Source of the DNA: an uncultured Granulosicoccaceae bacterium
GTDB taxonomy: Bacteria; Pseudomonadota; Gammaproteobacteria; Granulosicoccales; Granulosicoccaceae
DNA: 64,000 nt
Direction of reading: 5' to 3'
Assembly (NCBI GenBank): GCA_937951345.1
Contig: CALFCF010000015.1
Coordinates: 44,684 to 108,683 of the forward strand
Every line of letters starts with the position of its first letter. The first letter of the stretch is position 1. Positions 8,899 through 18,043 of the stretch are shown here, one piece after another. Position numbers and translations under genes: made by a program. The notes under the pieces were generated by a model. The model ran no database searches, was not told where the DNA came from, and saw only the letters and a list, made by a program, of their open reading frames with translations.

Positions 8899-9486
8899 AT
8901 GAATCAAACGTCTCTTCACAACGTCAACTGGTCAGACCTCCCTACCCCGCCGGACGATGGACTCTGCGATCACTTAACCGGTACGTGCATGCCTGACGTA
9001 TCGTTACCTTCCACATCAGGTGAGACTGTCAACCTGGGCTCGTTGCAAGGCATCTCAGTGTTGTTTTTTTATCCCATGACAGCACAACCGGGTACCGCGT
9101 TACCAGCTGACTGGGACAGCATTCCGGGTGCTCGCGGTTGTACGCCCGAAGCGTGTGAATTCAGCACCCTGTCATCTGACTTGCGGACGACTGGCATCAG
9201 ACAACTGTTCGGCATATCGACACAATCGACACAGTATCAGCAAGAAGCTGTTAATCGACTACAGCTCGATTACGCCCTGCTTTCGGACGAATCACTTGTA
9301 CTATGCAATGCATTAAAGCTACCGACCTTCGAAGTTGAATCCGAACAGGCTGAGGGAAATCGCCTGATTAAGCGACTAACCTTGTTAATTGCAAACAATC
9401 AAATCACCAAAGTCTTTTATCCAATTTTCCCGCCCGATAAACATCCACAACAGGTACTCAGCTATTTAACGGATAATCCACCTTAG
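8899..9486 (+). CDS. PrxQ/BCP-like peroxiredoxin
   Basis: 195-residue thiol peroxidase of the AhpC/TSA superfamily. The active site is in GARGCTPEACEF: the first Cys is the peroxidatic residue and the second, five positions later, fits the resolving Cys of the PrxQ/BCP group. The FFYPMTAQPGTALP loop before it fits a subgroup that carries a Trp-Asp insertion before the active site. It reduces hydrogen peroxide or alkyl hydroperoxides in the cytosol with thioredoxin-like reductants. The next gene begins 19 bp downstream on the same strand, so the two are probably co-transcribed. Confidence 0.85.
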   Translation: MNQTSLHNVNWSDLPTPPDDGLCDHLTGTCMPDVSLPSTSGETVNLGSLQGISVLFFYPMTAQPGTALPADWDSIPGARGCTPEACEFSTLSSDLRTTGIRQLFGISTQSTQYQQEAVNRLQLDYALLSDESLVLCNALKLPTFEVESEQAEGNRLIKRLTLLIANNQITKVFYPIFPPDKHPQQVLSYLTDNPP

Positions 9487-9505
9487 TTTCAGTCGAGGAA
9501 TGATT

Positions 9506-10468
9506 GTGCCTACATTCTCTGTCATCAAATCTATCGAAATTGAAGCACCACTGGAATCAGTCAAAAATGTTTTGACCGATTTTCGGCAGTGGCCTGTGTG
9601 GTCTCCCTGGCTTTGCACGGAGCCTGACAGTTCAGTTGATTATGTGGGTGAACCCAACACGATGGGTCATGGATACAATTGGCAAGGGGAACTTGTTGGC
9701 AGTGGCGAAATGCGCCTTGCAGAGTCCAGCGATCATCAGTTGACAATGGATCTGGTATTTCTGAAACCCTGGAAGTCCACTGCTGATATCAGATTTGATT
9801 TACAGGAAGTTGATATCAACCGGACTCATGTTTCCTGGCAAATGGACAGTAAACTACCCTTCTTCATGTTTTTTATGAAGAAAACCTTTGTCGCAATGAT
9901 AGGTGCCGACTACCGTCGAGGCCTGCTTATGCTTAAAGACTATATTGAGACCGGTAGCGTCCCTTCAACCTGTGAAGTCAAAGGGATTACAGACAGAGAA
10001 TCTATCGATTATGCCGGTGTCACCGGTCATGCACCAATCGCGGAAATCGGCCAGGCGTTTGAAAAACACGTGCCCGTGATTAAGGCATTCGCTGAAACGA
10101 ATGATCAAACGCAAAACATGACAGATTCCTGGATGGCTGTATACAACCGTATGGATATCAAAAACCAAAAATGCAATTACACATTTGGTGTCGCTACAGT
10201 AGCAACCCCGTTAGCGGAAGCTGATCCGTCCATAGCAGCACATGACACGATTACCATAGGTAGCATTAAGCCGGGTCAATCACTCAAGGTTATGCATACC
10301 GGTAGTTACCGCCATTTAGGAAACGCATGGGCAACGGCGATGGCCCACATTCGTACGAAGAAAAATAAGATGGATAAAAACACGCCACCCTTCGAGCGAT
10401 ATTTAAATCACCCGGATACGACTCCCGAAGCAGAATTACTCACCGAAATACAGATACCTTTAAAGTAA
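9506..10468 (+). CDS. SRPBCC domain fused to GyrI-like effector-binding domain
   Basis: Two-domain ligand-binding protein. Residues 1-145 look like an SRPBCC (polyketide cyclase/START-like) fold, with the usual SIEIEAPLESV opening and the DFRQWPVWSPW segment. The C-terminal ~150 residues resemble the GyrI/AraC effector-binding domain, ending in a typical EAELLTEIQIPL strand. There is no DNA-binding domain. The GTG at 9506 is preferred over an ATG at 9500 because the GAGGA at 9495-9499 is correctly spaced only for the GTG. It probably binds a small hydrophobic molecule; the partner peroxiredoxin suggests an oxidative-stress context, but that is inference. Confidence 0.75.
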   Translation: MPTFSVIKSIEIEAPLESVKNVLTDFRQWPVWSPWLCTEPDSSVDYVGEPNTMGHGYNWQGELVGSGEMRLAESSDHQLTMDLVFLKPWKSTADIRFDLQEVDINRTHVSWQMDSKLPFFMFFMKKTFVAMIGADYRRGLLMLKDYIETGSVPSTCEVKGITDRESIDYAGVTGHAPIAEIGQAFEKHVPVIKAFAETNDQTQNMTDSWMAVYNRMDIKNQKCNYTFGVATVATPLAEADPSIAAHDTITIGSIKPGQSLKVMHTGSYRHLGNAWATAMAHIRTKKNKMDKNTPPFERYLNHPDTTPEAELLTEIQIPLK

Positions 10469-10482
10469 TCCCAGTATAGAAA

Positions 10483-11379
10483 CTAACTGCCGGTGGCCAC
10501 AGGAAATTCTTCTCTGGAACCCCACTCGGTCCAGGACCCGTCAAACAATGCTGCGTCCGGGTATCCGGCAATCGATAACCCCAGACTGATAACACATGCC
10601 GTAATGCCGGAACCGCAACTGGTGACCACAGGTGTGTTATTGGTCACTCCGGCTTCTTTGAATTTTTCCTGTAACGCATCTACCGATTGATAAAGATGGT
10701 TATCAGTCAACAAATCAGTAAAGGGGACATTGACTGAACCCGGTATATGACCGGAACGTAAACCAGCACGCGGTTCTGCGCTCTCTCCTTTAAAGCGCCC
10801 TGCACCACGAGCATCAAGAACCTTCACAGATGAATCAGATTCAACAACACCGGCTACCTGTTCTGCAGACACCAGTAACTCCGGTCGAACCGATGCTGTA
10901 AAGTTTCCGCGACCCGGCGTTGCGTCACCATTGAATACGTCGCCCCCTTCGCGTAACCATGCGGGCAGTCCGCCATCCAGCACCGCCACCCGGTCATGCC
11001 CAAAATAGCGAAACAACCACCACACACGAGCAGCAGAAAATAAACCCAGCCGATCATAAGCGATCACCTGATGCTGATTGGTCATACCGAGTTCAGATAC
11101 GGCACGTTCAAACATTTCAGCAGACGGTACCGTATTCGGCCACTCAGATGCGTTGTCAGCAATAGTGGTCACATCAAAGAACAGCGACCCTGCTATGTGT
11201 TCATCATGCCATTGAACAGACGGATCTTTGGTTTTATCCGTTAGATGATAAGTGGCATCAAACAAAATCAAGCCGCTGTCAGTAACCCGCTTATGTGCCT
11301 CTTGAGCTGACTGGCCACCGGCCACACCCGCGTCATCAAGCTCCCGGGCAAGCCAGGCGGCTGAAACAATTTTATCCAC
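10483..11379 (-). CDS. sseA: 3-mercaptopyruvate/thiosulfate sulfurtransferase
   Basis: Two-rhodanese-domain sulfurtransferase of normal length (298 aa). The active-site loop CGSGITA in the C-terminal domain is the mercaptopyruvate sulfurtransferase form rather than the CRKGVT form of true rhodaneses. It moves sulfane sulfur from 3-mercaptopyruvate (or thiosulfate) to thiols or cyanide in the cytosol. The GTG at 11379 is chosen because a GGAG lies 6 bases upstream, whereas the TTG at 11391 would overlap that site. The CoA-transferase genes on the same strand lie upstream of it, with a 66-bp gap. Confidence 0.88.
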   Translation of the reverse strand: MDKIVSAAWLARELDDAGVAGGQSAQEAHKRVTDSGLILFDATYHLTDKTKDPSVQWHDEHIAGSLFFDVTTIADNASEWPNTVPSAEMFERAVSELGMTNQHQVIAYDRLGLFSAARVWWLFRYFGHDRVAVLDGGLPAWLREGGDVFNGDATPGRGNFTASVRPELLVSAEQVAGVVESDSSVKVLDARGAGRFKGESAEPRAGLRSGHIPGSVNVPFTDLLTDNHLYQSVDALQEKFKEAGVTNNTPVVTSCGSGITACVISLGLSIAGYPDAALFDGSWTEWGSREEFPVATGS

Positions 11380-11445
11380 AACGATCTCCAACTATACTGA
11401 CTGATTAAATAACGTATTGATCAATTACAAACTCGTCTGATGCGC

Positions 11446-12219
11446 TCAAGGCGTCAACCAGCGGTTAACAAAACGCGGATAGGATGACGATAACTGAGGC
11501 AGGACATAATCATTCAGTACCTGATCTACCGAATCAAGCGCATCAACCACACTTGTAGTTTTAACCTCGCTAACAGCGTCATACTCAAAACCGGTTTGCG
11601 TGGCAATTGACTCAATAGATTCACCGGGATGAGTACTCAACAGCTCAAATTGGCCACACGCATCAACCTGGGGACCGTCCTTATTAACGCTTCCCGTAGG
11701 TTCGACCGGACGATAATTGAATTCGCAACGATCGGTAATAAGCGCTACCGGCCCACCACGACGCCACACACCATCAGTCAAAGGACCAGCCGCACTAATA
11801 AAATCTACAGAATCAACAAGCGTTCGCGTCGAATGTGCCCAACAAAAAAGAATAACATTAGGCACATGGTGATAAAGATAGGCTGACCCGAACGAGCCTG
11901 CATAGCGCTCCTGCATAAGCGGATACTCACCACGCCCCACCAGATTAATATTGGCGCACCCGTCAATCTGCACACCACTGAAAAAGAAATAGTCAATGCG
12001 ACCCTGGGCAGCACAGTCAAACAACTCTTTACCGCCATCGGTAAACATGGACTGCTTTTCAGAACCGAGCAGCGAGACTTGTGTTCCAGGTGTTCGGTGC
12101 TTTGCCAGTAACGCAGCAGCGGCTGGTATCGGTGATGATGCACCGACGGCAATATGCCTGGCATCACGCAAACGCTCAGCCAGACGGGCGATCAACAAAA
12201 GTTTTAGCTGTTTGTCCAT
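11446..12219 (-). CDS. CoA-transferase family I, beta subunit
   Basis: Second subunit of a two-subunit family I CoA-transferase (257 aa), with GSEKQSMFTDGGKELFD, FFFSGVQIDGCANINL and RYAGSFGSA blocks typical of the group that includes glutaconate CoA-transferase B and the ring-cleaving hydrolase IpdB. It overlaps the alpha gene by 16 bp, which implies coupled translation. It acts with the alpha subunit on a CoA thioester; whether it is a transferase or an IpdAB-like C-C hydrolase cannot be decided here because I cannot place the catalytic Glu with certainty. Nearby ring-cleavage-type genes fit either. Confidence 0.82.
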   Translation of the reverse strand: MDKQLKLLLIARLAERLRDARHIAVGASSPIPAAAALLAKHRTPGTQVSLLGSEKQSMFTDGGKELFDCAAQGRIDYFFFSGVQIDGCANINLVGRGEYPLMQERYAGSFGSAYLYHHVPNVILFCWAHSTRTLVDSVDFISAAGPLTDGVWRRGGPVALITDRCEFNYRPVEPTGSVNKDGPQVDACGQFELLSTHPGESIESIATQTGFEYDAVSEVKTTSVVDALDSVDQVLNDYVLPQLSSSYPRFVNRWLTP

Positions 12220-13088
12220 GCACCTGAATTTATCACGTTCGATACATAGTCACTGAATTGCCCGACATCACGGGCTGCCTGCACATAGGCCTTTAAACTA
12301 GATGTGTCTTCCGCATAGCTGGAGAACAACCCCACCGGAAATGCTCCGTGTTTTATGGTTCGTACTTCACTTACATATAGCGATGGTATGGTACCGGCTG
12401 CTGTAACTGGATCGTCCAGCAAATTTCCATCAACAATTTCCTCAACAGTGACGATGCAACGTGACGAGGCATGTGCCATCAGCATTAGTTCGCGCCTCAC
12501 ACCTATCCAGACATTACCGCTTGAGTCAGCCTTAGGTGCATGAAACAGTGCGACCTCCGGTTTAATTTCAGGAACCAGCAGAATAGGATCAGGCGAATCA
12601 GACAACGGATTATCGATGATCTGCCAATCGTCACGATGTTTGACCAGATCCGAGCCGATGACACCCCGAAGCGGCATAAACGGGATGTTTTTTTCTGCCG
12701 CCTGCAGTCCAGCATGTATCACCGGACAGGTGGAGTCGCGCATCGAGATATCGCCGGCGGACACAGCACGAACAAAACAGGGAGCCTGCCCGAATTCACC
12801 CAGTGTCACCGCTGCCGCATTAACTGACTCAACGCAGCCGGCTCCAATCAATAAATCTCCCTGTAAACCTAGCTGAGGCACGCCTACCAGATGTAAACCC
12901 TTTGCGTGCCGCCTTATCAGCGCAATAACCACAGACATTGCGCAACCGGAGTAGTCAGGTGCCAACGCCAACAACGCACCGTCTTCCACCATACCTGCCA
13001 ATTCATCAGCAACCGTATTGTTTGCAAAAACGTTAGCAACAGCTATCGAATCAACGGGTGTATCACCGGGTGATGTGGATGTGGTCAT
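12204..13088 (-). CDS. CoA-transferase family I, alpha subunit
   Basis: First subunit of the pair (294 aa). The family pattern is seen in VADELAGMVEDGALLAL at the N-terminus, the glycine-rich LVGVPQLGLQGDLLIGAG segment, and PEVALFHAPKADSSGNVWIG, which matches the HApkAD..GN block of CoA-transferase alpha subunits. It begins at an ATG with no clear Shine-Dalgarno sequence. The beta gene starts inside its 3' end. It is divergent from the dioxygenase-like gene at 13484, leaving a 395-bp shared control region. Confidence 0.82.
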   Translation of the reverse strand: MTTSTSPGDTPVDSIAVANVFANNTVADELAGMVEDGALLALAPDYSGCAMSVVIALIRRHAKGLHLVGVPQLGLQGDLLIGAGCVESVNAAAVTLGEFGQAPCFVRAVSAGDISMRDSTCPVIHAGLQAAEKNIPFMPLRGVIGSDLVKHRDDWQIIDNPLSDSPDPILLVPEIKPEVALFHAPKADSSGNVWIGVRRELMLMAHASSRCIVTVEEIVDGNLLDDPVTAAGTIPSLYVSEVRTIKHGAFPVGLFSSYAEDTSSLKAYVQAARDVGQFSDYVSNVINSGAWTNS

Positions 13089-13483
13089 AGGCTAAAGGTG
13101 GATACTTGTATAAATTAAGTATAAATTCATTGTGTAAGTAGTCAAAGCCGGTCGGATTTCCTACACCTACCCCTTGAAAACCCTGGTTGATGGACTGCGA
13201 CTGCTTTCTGAAAAAGATGAAAATCGCGCGAACAGAGCCTGAAACCCGCCTGGAGCAGCAAACTGTCAGAAAAGTTACCGCAGATTTCTATACCGGCACT
13301 CGCTCGTTTATCTGTGTTGACAGCTACATCTCAGTTTTACGGTAAACTTAATCACCAAGACATTTTCCTTTTGCCTGCGCGCCATACTGACTGTTTCGCT
13401 TATATCCGCCTATCAGCGCAAACAACTGTATAGCACAGACAACTGTATCTTTAACAAAGCTTCCTTCGGCACAGGAAGCGCTG
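13089..13483. other. Divergent intergenic region
   Basis: 395 bp between the CoA-transferase operon (minus) and the VOC/hydratase group (plus). It should hold both promoters. I see no convincing palindrome, terminator or small gene; an open frame on the minus strand (13348-13557) overlaps the VOC gene and is a shadow. Confidence 0.4.
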
Positions 13484-14284
13484 ATGAACCCCTGTTTCGC
13501 AATGGCAACCAGTGATGCCCCAATTTCAATCAAGTCGGTCAGTCTGCTTGTGCGCAATCAGCAGCAGGTTGCAAGCTTCTATCGCGATATCATCGGGCTG
13601 GACCTCATCAGCAATGACGGCGAAGTAGTCACGTTGGGGCAAGGCGATAAACCATTACTCCACTTGTATCAGGATGCCGCTGCCCGCTCGCTTCCCCATG
13701 ACGCCGGACTGTTTCATACTGCTTTCTTATTACCGCAACGTTCAGATCTCGGCAGTTGGCTCAAGCATGCATCTCAGGCAGGAATAAAGCTCGACGGGGC
13801 ATCTGATCACCTTGTCAGTGAAGCCCTATATTTACAAGACCCAGAGGGCAATGGAATAGAAGTATACGTTGATAGAGATCGCTCCGAGTGGACTTATACC
13901 GAACAGGGGATTGTTATCGATACAACCCCACTGGACATCGACGACATACTGTCTAAAGCGCAATCACCATGGCAAGGTCTACCGAACGACTCTGTTATCG
14001 GTCATGTCCATTTACAGGTCGGTGACATTGAAGCAGCTGATGCTTTCTATCGCGACGAACTGGGTTTGCAGCGAATGGCACAAATACCACAAGCAAGCTT
14101 CTACTCATCCGGAGGTTACCACCACCACCTCGCATGCAATACCTGGCATAGCGACAACGCTGGTACCCGAACAAAAGGTAGCGCAGGACTGTCGAACATC
14201 GAATTTGCCGTTGAATCTCTACCGGGAGCAAAAAAGAAAGCTATCGATCCCTGGGGTACGCATTTGTCATTCTCGACAGGGTAA
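13484..14284 (+). CDS. VOC-family protein, catechol 2,3-dioxygenase-like
   Basis: 266-residue protein with two vicinal-oxygen-chelate modules (about 12-130 and 165-260), as in CatE-type extradiol dioxygenases. Module 1 has FYRDIIGLDL, a metal-type His in LFHTAF and Glu in GNGIEVYVD; module 2 has GHVHLQVGD, FYRDELGLQ and a His-rich GGYHHHLACNTW. The AGGAAG 5 bases before the ATG at 13484 supports this start. The next gene is a 2-keto-4-pentenoate hydratase, the usual downstream step of meta-cleavage, so ring-fission or a related lyase activity is likely but not proven. Confidence 0.8.
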   Translation: MNPCFAMATSDAPISIKSVSLLVRNQQQVASFYRDIIGLDLISNDGEVVTLGQGDKPLLHLYQDAAARSLPHDAGLFHTAFLLPQRSDLGSWLKHASQAGIKLDGASDHLVSEALYLQDPEGNGIEVYVDRDRSEWTYTEQGIVIDTTPLDIDDILSKAQSPWQGLPNDSVIGHVHLQVGDIEAADAFYRDELGLQRMAQIPQASFYSSGGYHHHLACNTWHSDNAGTRTKGSAGLSNIEFAVESLPGAKKKAIDPWGTHLSFSTG

Positions 14285-14391
14285 CTTGTTGCAATCAGTC
14301 ACCCCTTGTTTTAGCCTTCATGCCATACAGCTCGTCACGTATGGCGACGCACTAACTTCATTCAAATCAAGCCAATCAACTGGAGCTGAAC

Positions 14392-15177
14392 ATGCAGGAC
14401 ACCACGTCAATTGCTAGTCGACTCTGGCAAGCACGGCAACACGGAGAAGTGCTTGACGATATGCCGACACCGGCAAGCCTGGAAGAAGCTTATAACATTC
14501 AGGCTGCTATCAACGATATTTGTCAGCAGGAAATCATTGGCTACAAAATCGGCGCAACAAGCCGGGAAATTCAACAACTCATTCACCTGGACGCGCCTTT
14601 CTACGGTCCACTCTATAAAATCTATGCGCACGCGAACGGCGCAGCCATAAGAGTGTATGAAAACCACACACCGCGTGTAGAACCTGAGTTCGTCGTAGTG
14701 CTTAAACATGAACTTCGCTCTGACAGCCATGTTGATATTTCGCGAGAACAGGTAGAACAAGCCATTGACTATGTGGCAGTGGCGTTCGAAATAATCGGCA
14801 CAAGAATCCAACAGGAGTCGATAGCAGAATCAAGCCGTGGACTTCATACGATAGCGGACTTTGGCAGCAACCTTGATTTTGTCGTTGGACACCCGCGTAA
14901 AGACTGGAAAGGCATTGATCTTTCCAAATCTCCTGTTGATCTTTCGATAAATAATGAGCCTATCGCAACAGGCCACAGCGGTTTGTCGATCGCTGGTCAT
15001 CCATTCGACATTGTTTTATGGCTGGCCAATCAGCCCGGGTTAAAAGCAACCGGATTACCTGCTGGTACACAAATAAGTTGCGGCACTTGCACACCGGCAT
15101 TTGCCGTAGAACCCGGTGATACACTCAACGCAAATTTTCACGATTTCGGTGAGCTGACCTGTACTATCACTAATTAA
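14392..15177 (+). CDS. 2-keto-4-pentenoate hydratase family protein
   Basis: 261-residue enzyme of the MhpD/HpaH fold (fumarylacetoacetase superfamily). Family blocks are IGYKIGATS near the N-terminus, PRVEPEFVVVL (the E-x-E metal-binding region), AFEIIG, and LPAGTQISCGTCTPAF near the end. These enzymes add water to 2-hydroxypenta-2,4-dienoate or decarboxylate oxalocrotonate in the lower meta-cleavage pathway. GGAG stands 6 bases before the ATG. It lies 107 bp after the dioxygenase-like gene and 37 bp before the HAD dehalogenase, all on the same strand. Confidence 0.85.
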   Translation: MQDTTSIASRLWQARQHGEVLDDMPTPASLEEAYNIQAAINDICQQEIIGYKIGATSREIQQLIHLDAPFYGPLYKIYAHANGAAIRVYENHTPRVEPEFVVVLKHELRSDSHVDISREQVEQAIDYVAVAFEIIGTRIQQESIAESSRGLHTIADFGSNLDFVVGHPRKDWKGIDLSKSPVDLSINNEPIATGHSGLSIAGHPFDIVLWLANQPGLKATGLPAGTQISCGTCTPAFAVEPGDTLNANFHDFGELTCTITN

Positions 15178-15214
15178 TCGTTCTAATAATTGTACTTCCA
15201 CAGACAGACTTCAA

Positions 15215-15946
15215 ATGATCAACCCGACCCCCGCACCGCAAACACCTTACAAAGCACTGCTGTTTGACATTTTCGGCACCGTCGTTGATTGGCGGCAATC
15301 ATTGGCGCACGAACTTTCAGTCTACTTCGGTGAACGTGATATTAATCGGGACTGGGAACAATTCGCACTGGACTGGCGGTCACTTTATCAACCGGCAATG
15401 GAACGCGTCCGTTCGGGTGATCGAGGCTACGTGATACTCGACGTACTCCACGAAGAAAATCTGCGAGAACTTCTACCGAAGTATGAATTGGAACACCTTA
15501 GTGACGACGAAATACATCATTTAACCAGAGCATGGCACAGGCTTGTTCCGTGGGTTGATACCTTACCTGGTTTGTACCGAATGAAGCGCAAATACATCCT
15601 TGGCACCCTGTCTAATGGCAATATCGCCTTAATGGTAAACATGGCACGTCACAGCGCCCTGCCCTGGGATGCAATTCTCGGCTCTGAACCTACGCAAGGT
15701 TACAAACCACAACCTGAAGTCTATCTAAAATCAGTTGAAATGCTGGGGTTAACACCCCCAGAGTGCGTCATGGTCGCTGCCCATAACAATGATCTTGCAG
15801 CAGCAGAAGCATTGGGATTCGCCACTGCATTTGTAAAACGAGCTAACGAATACGGCCCTAACCAGACAACAGATCAGCAAGCTGATAGCGCATGGACATT
15901 TGTGTGTGATTCCATGATCGAATTAGCGGATGAGCTGGGCGTGTAA
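15215..15946 (+). CDS. HAD superfamily, haloacid dehalogenase type II
   Basis: 243-residue HAD hydrolase. Motif I is LLFDIFGTVVDWR (nucleophile Asp, with the F/Y-G-T variant of the 2-haloacid dehalogenases), motif II is in GTLSNGN, and motif III/IV residues lie in GYKPQPEVY and VMVAAHNNDL. The AAHNNDL block is characteristic of type II 2-haloacid dehalogenases, which convert L-2-haloacids to D-2-hydroxyacids. It is cytosolic and last in the + strand group that starts at 13484. Confidence 0.83.
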   Translation: MINPTPAPQTPYKALLFDIFGTVVDWRQSLAHELSVYFGERDINRDWEQFALDWRSLYQPAMERVRSGDRGYVILDVLHEENLRELLPKYELEHLSDDEIHHLTRAWHRLVPWVDTLPGLYRMKRKYILGTLSNGNIALMVNMARHSALPWDAILGSEPTQGYKPQPEVYLKSVEMLGLTPPECVMVAAHNNDLAAAEALGFATAFVKRANEYGPNQTTDQQADSAWTFVCDSMIELADELGV

Positions 15947-16507
15947 CTCAAGCTCTTTCCAGTATTTACTGACAGTGTGGCTAAGAGCGATTTCTTTATA
16001 CTGCGGGCTACCTGTTTGCGCTTTTGGCCCGAGTTATGGAAAGTATCAAAGTAGCAAATAAGCTACGGGTTGAGCTCAATCGAGCGACCTGCTTAGGTAG
16101 CCAGACTCTGGTGGCGAACCCTTCATGAATAGAGCAGGCTAGTTCCGTATCGTTTACTAATCTCCTGTTGTTTTGAGTAATCGCGTTATAAAAATCCACC
16201 TCAACACAAGAACATCCGTAAACAGGCAGAACTACAGATCAAGTTTGCACAAGGTGTAGGTGATGCGTGATTCCTAAAATTTATTGATACTCTGATGTCT
16301 GCTATTTTTTAGTCTCTTTTAGCATGCTCTCAACCAAGAAAAATTTCTGCAGGCACTTATCACCTACCTTTCCTTATTCTGTCTTCCTGTGGTCCTAGTA
16401 ATTTGTAAGAAGACGACCAAACGGAAGCACTTGGCAGTTTTACAGAAAGAGCCTCATACATTAAGCACTATTATTCAGCTATTCGAATCGTGGTCGATGA
16501 TGGGCTT
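15947..16507. other. Long intergenic region
   Basis: About 560 bp without a supportable gene. A 63-codon minus frame (16008-16199) lacks a ribosome binding site and family features. The sequence becomes AT-rich toward 16300-16350. I see no repeat, terminator hairpin with a T-tract or RNA gene here. Confidence 0.4.
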
Positions 16508-17674
16508 ATGGATGGAATTTTCGAGACGAAAAACCTCAGATTTATCGGTATGCTGCTGTTCGGCTTCTACTTTCTATATGAAGCCGTATCCACGCTGACC
16601 TCGCTGAATTCCACCTATGAAATAAGCCAGCCTTTTGAAGGTGGCGTGACAGCCATGGCGACGGTAACAAAGGTTGACCAACGAAACCATGACCGCATTA
16701 CTGTTGAGTTTGTTGATGAATCAGGCCGGCAGCAAACCGCACGCGCACTGGCCTACAGTGTGGAATTTGTCCAAGTCGGGAACAAATTTTATGTTTCCTA
16801 CTACCCCGACGCAAATATTACCCACGTTAGAGTGCCTTCACTGGGTATGTCTGAGGAGACCTACCGTAGCCTGCGGCGAATGTTTTTTGTCTGGATAGCG
16901 GGTGCTCTGTGCGTTTTTCCAATGGCATTTTATGCGCGTTTTACCAATAAAACGCCCAGACCCACCAAGGTATTCTCAAACAAGACTCGCGAATATCGGG
17001 TCGGTACATCTTACTTACGCCTGTTTGTACTCGGTTCGCTATATTCGATGGGTTTGTTTTTCGTCTTGTTCGCAGGCTCTGTACTTATCCATGTAGCCCA
17101 AATGATTGGCAATCACCACGGTCTGCCTATTTCAAATAGTCTCGCCGAAAAACTTTTGTTTTTATGGGGCGCATTTATGGTCGTCGCAATTGCACCAGGA
17201 TTTATCCGCGTGCTTCTGAACGATCCTCTGGTAGTTTCAGATCGCGGGATCTCTATATATGGTGACAAACCCATCCCCTGGTCAGAGTTGTCGCAAATCC
17301 AGTTTGCAGAAAACAGCGACGGCAAGATGTCTGGTCGATTGATACTGGCGTTACAAAAAGATGCTTCTACACCGGGCATGAGCGTGTGGCAAATACCGCT
17401 GATCAAGCTTCGCCCTGTGGTGTATCTGAATCTTTATACCACGCGCTACGACAAACTTGACACTATCGAAGCAATCAACCACTTCGGCCTGCGAGCGATT
17501 GACCCGGATGCTGCTTCTACGCTTGCAATCAGCCTTACAGAATCAGGCCTTATCGAGCAGTCCCTGCATCAATCGATGGATCCGGATGAGCTGGCTGAGC
17601 AGCCCTCGACAACTGAAGAAAAACCAAAAGAAGGCTACTACATGTCCAATGGCTTTCACATGCACCAGAGATAA
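16508..17674 (+). CDS. DUF3592-like membrane protein
   Basis: About 388 residues. A transmembrane segment near the N-terminus is followed by an extracytoplasmic beta-rich domain (VTAMATVTKVDQRN to VGNKFYVSYYPDAN) that matches the DUF3592 pattern, then a membrane segment (FFVWIAGALCVFPMAFYA), two more hydrophobic stretches and a cytosolic tail with a PH-like segment (PLVVSDRGISIYGDKPIPW). The function is unknown. The start is uncertain: the ATG at 16508 is chosen over a GTG at 16490, and neither has a good ribosome binding site. It is flanked by long gaps and stands alone. Confidence 0.6.
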   Translation: MDGIFETKNLRFIGMLLFGFYFLYEAVSTLTSLNSTYEISQPFEGGVTAMATVTKVDQRNHDRITVEFVDESGRQQTARALAYSVEFVQVGNKFYVSYYPDANITHVRVPSLGMSEETYRSLRRMFFVWIAGALCVFPMAFYARFTNKTPRPTKVFSNKTREYRVGTSYLRLFVLGSLYSMGLFFVLFAGSVLIHVAQMIGNHHGLPISNSLAEKLLFLWGAFMVVAIAPGFIRVLLNDPLVVSDRGISIYGDKPIPWSELSQIQFAENSDGKMSGRLILALQKDASTPGMSVWQIPLIKLRPVVYLNLYTTRYDKLDTIEAINHFGLRAIDPDAASTLAISLTESGLIEQSLHQSMDPDELAEQPSTTEEKPKEGYYMSNGFHMHQR

Positions 17675-18043
17675 AGTCACTAGAACTACTTCCCTGACGG
17701 AAACAAACACAAGCGAACAAAAAAACACAATCAAAATTCAATACCAACAGCTCACGTTCGTTGGTAGCTGGCGATCTAAATCGCTGTCAGATAAAAAATA
17801 GCCATGACCGTCGTGCGACGTGTAATGGCTCACCTAAACTTCAGAAGCCGAAACAATATTACTTCCTTTAAAAAAGTAATATTTAACATCCTGTTTATAG
17901 GCCTCTGTTTCCTGTTGCTCCAGATTATCCAGTTTTTTTCATAAAAAGAAAAACGGATGCTTTCGCAACGAAAGCATCCGTCTTATTCCAAACAGTTAGG
18001 CTCTTCGTATAGCCTACTGATCACGTCATATATTCAAAGCCAA
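17675..18043. other. Convergent intergenic region with terminator
   Basis: 369 bp between converging genes. It holds the strong hairpin terminator at 17943-17980 serving the minus-strand gene. The rest shows no gene or repeat. Confidence 0.6.
17943..17980 (-). terminator. Rho-independent terminator
   Basis: Perfect 12-base arms CGGATGCTTTCG and CGAAAGCATCCG around a CAA loop (17954-17980). On the minus strand the stem is followed by TTTTTCTTTTTA, so it terminates the Spondin/CHRD gene whose stop codon lies about 65 bp upstream. Confidence 0.9.
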
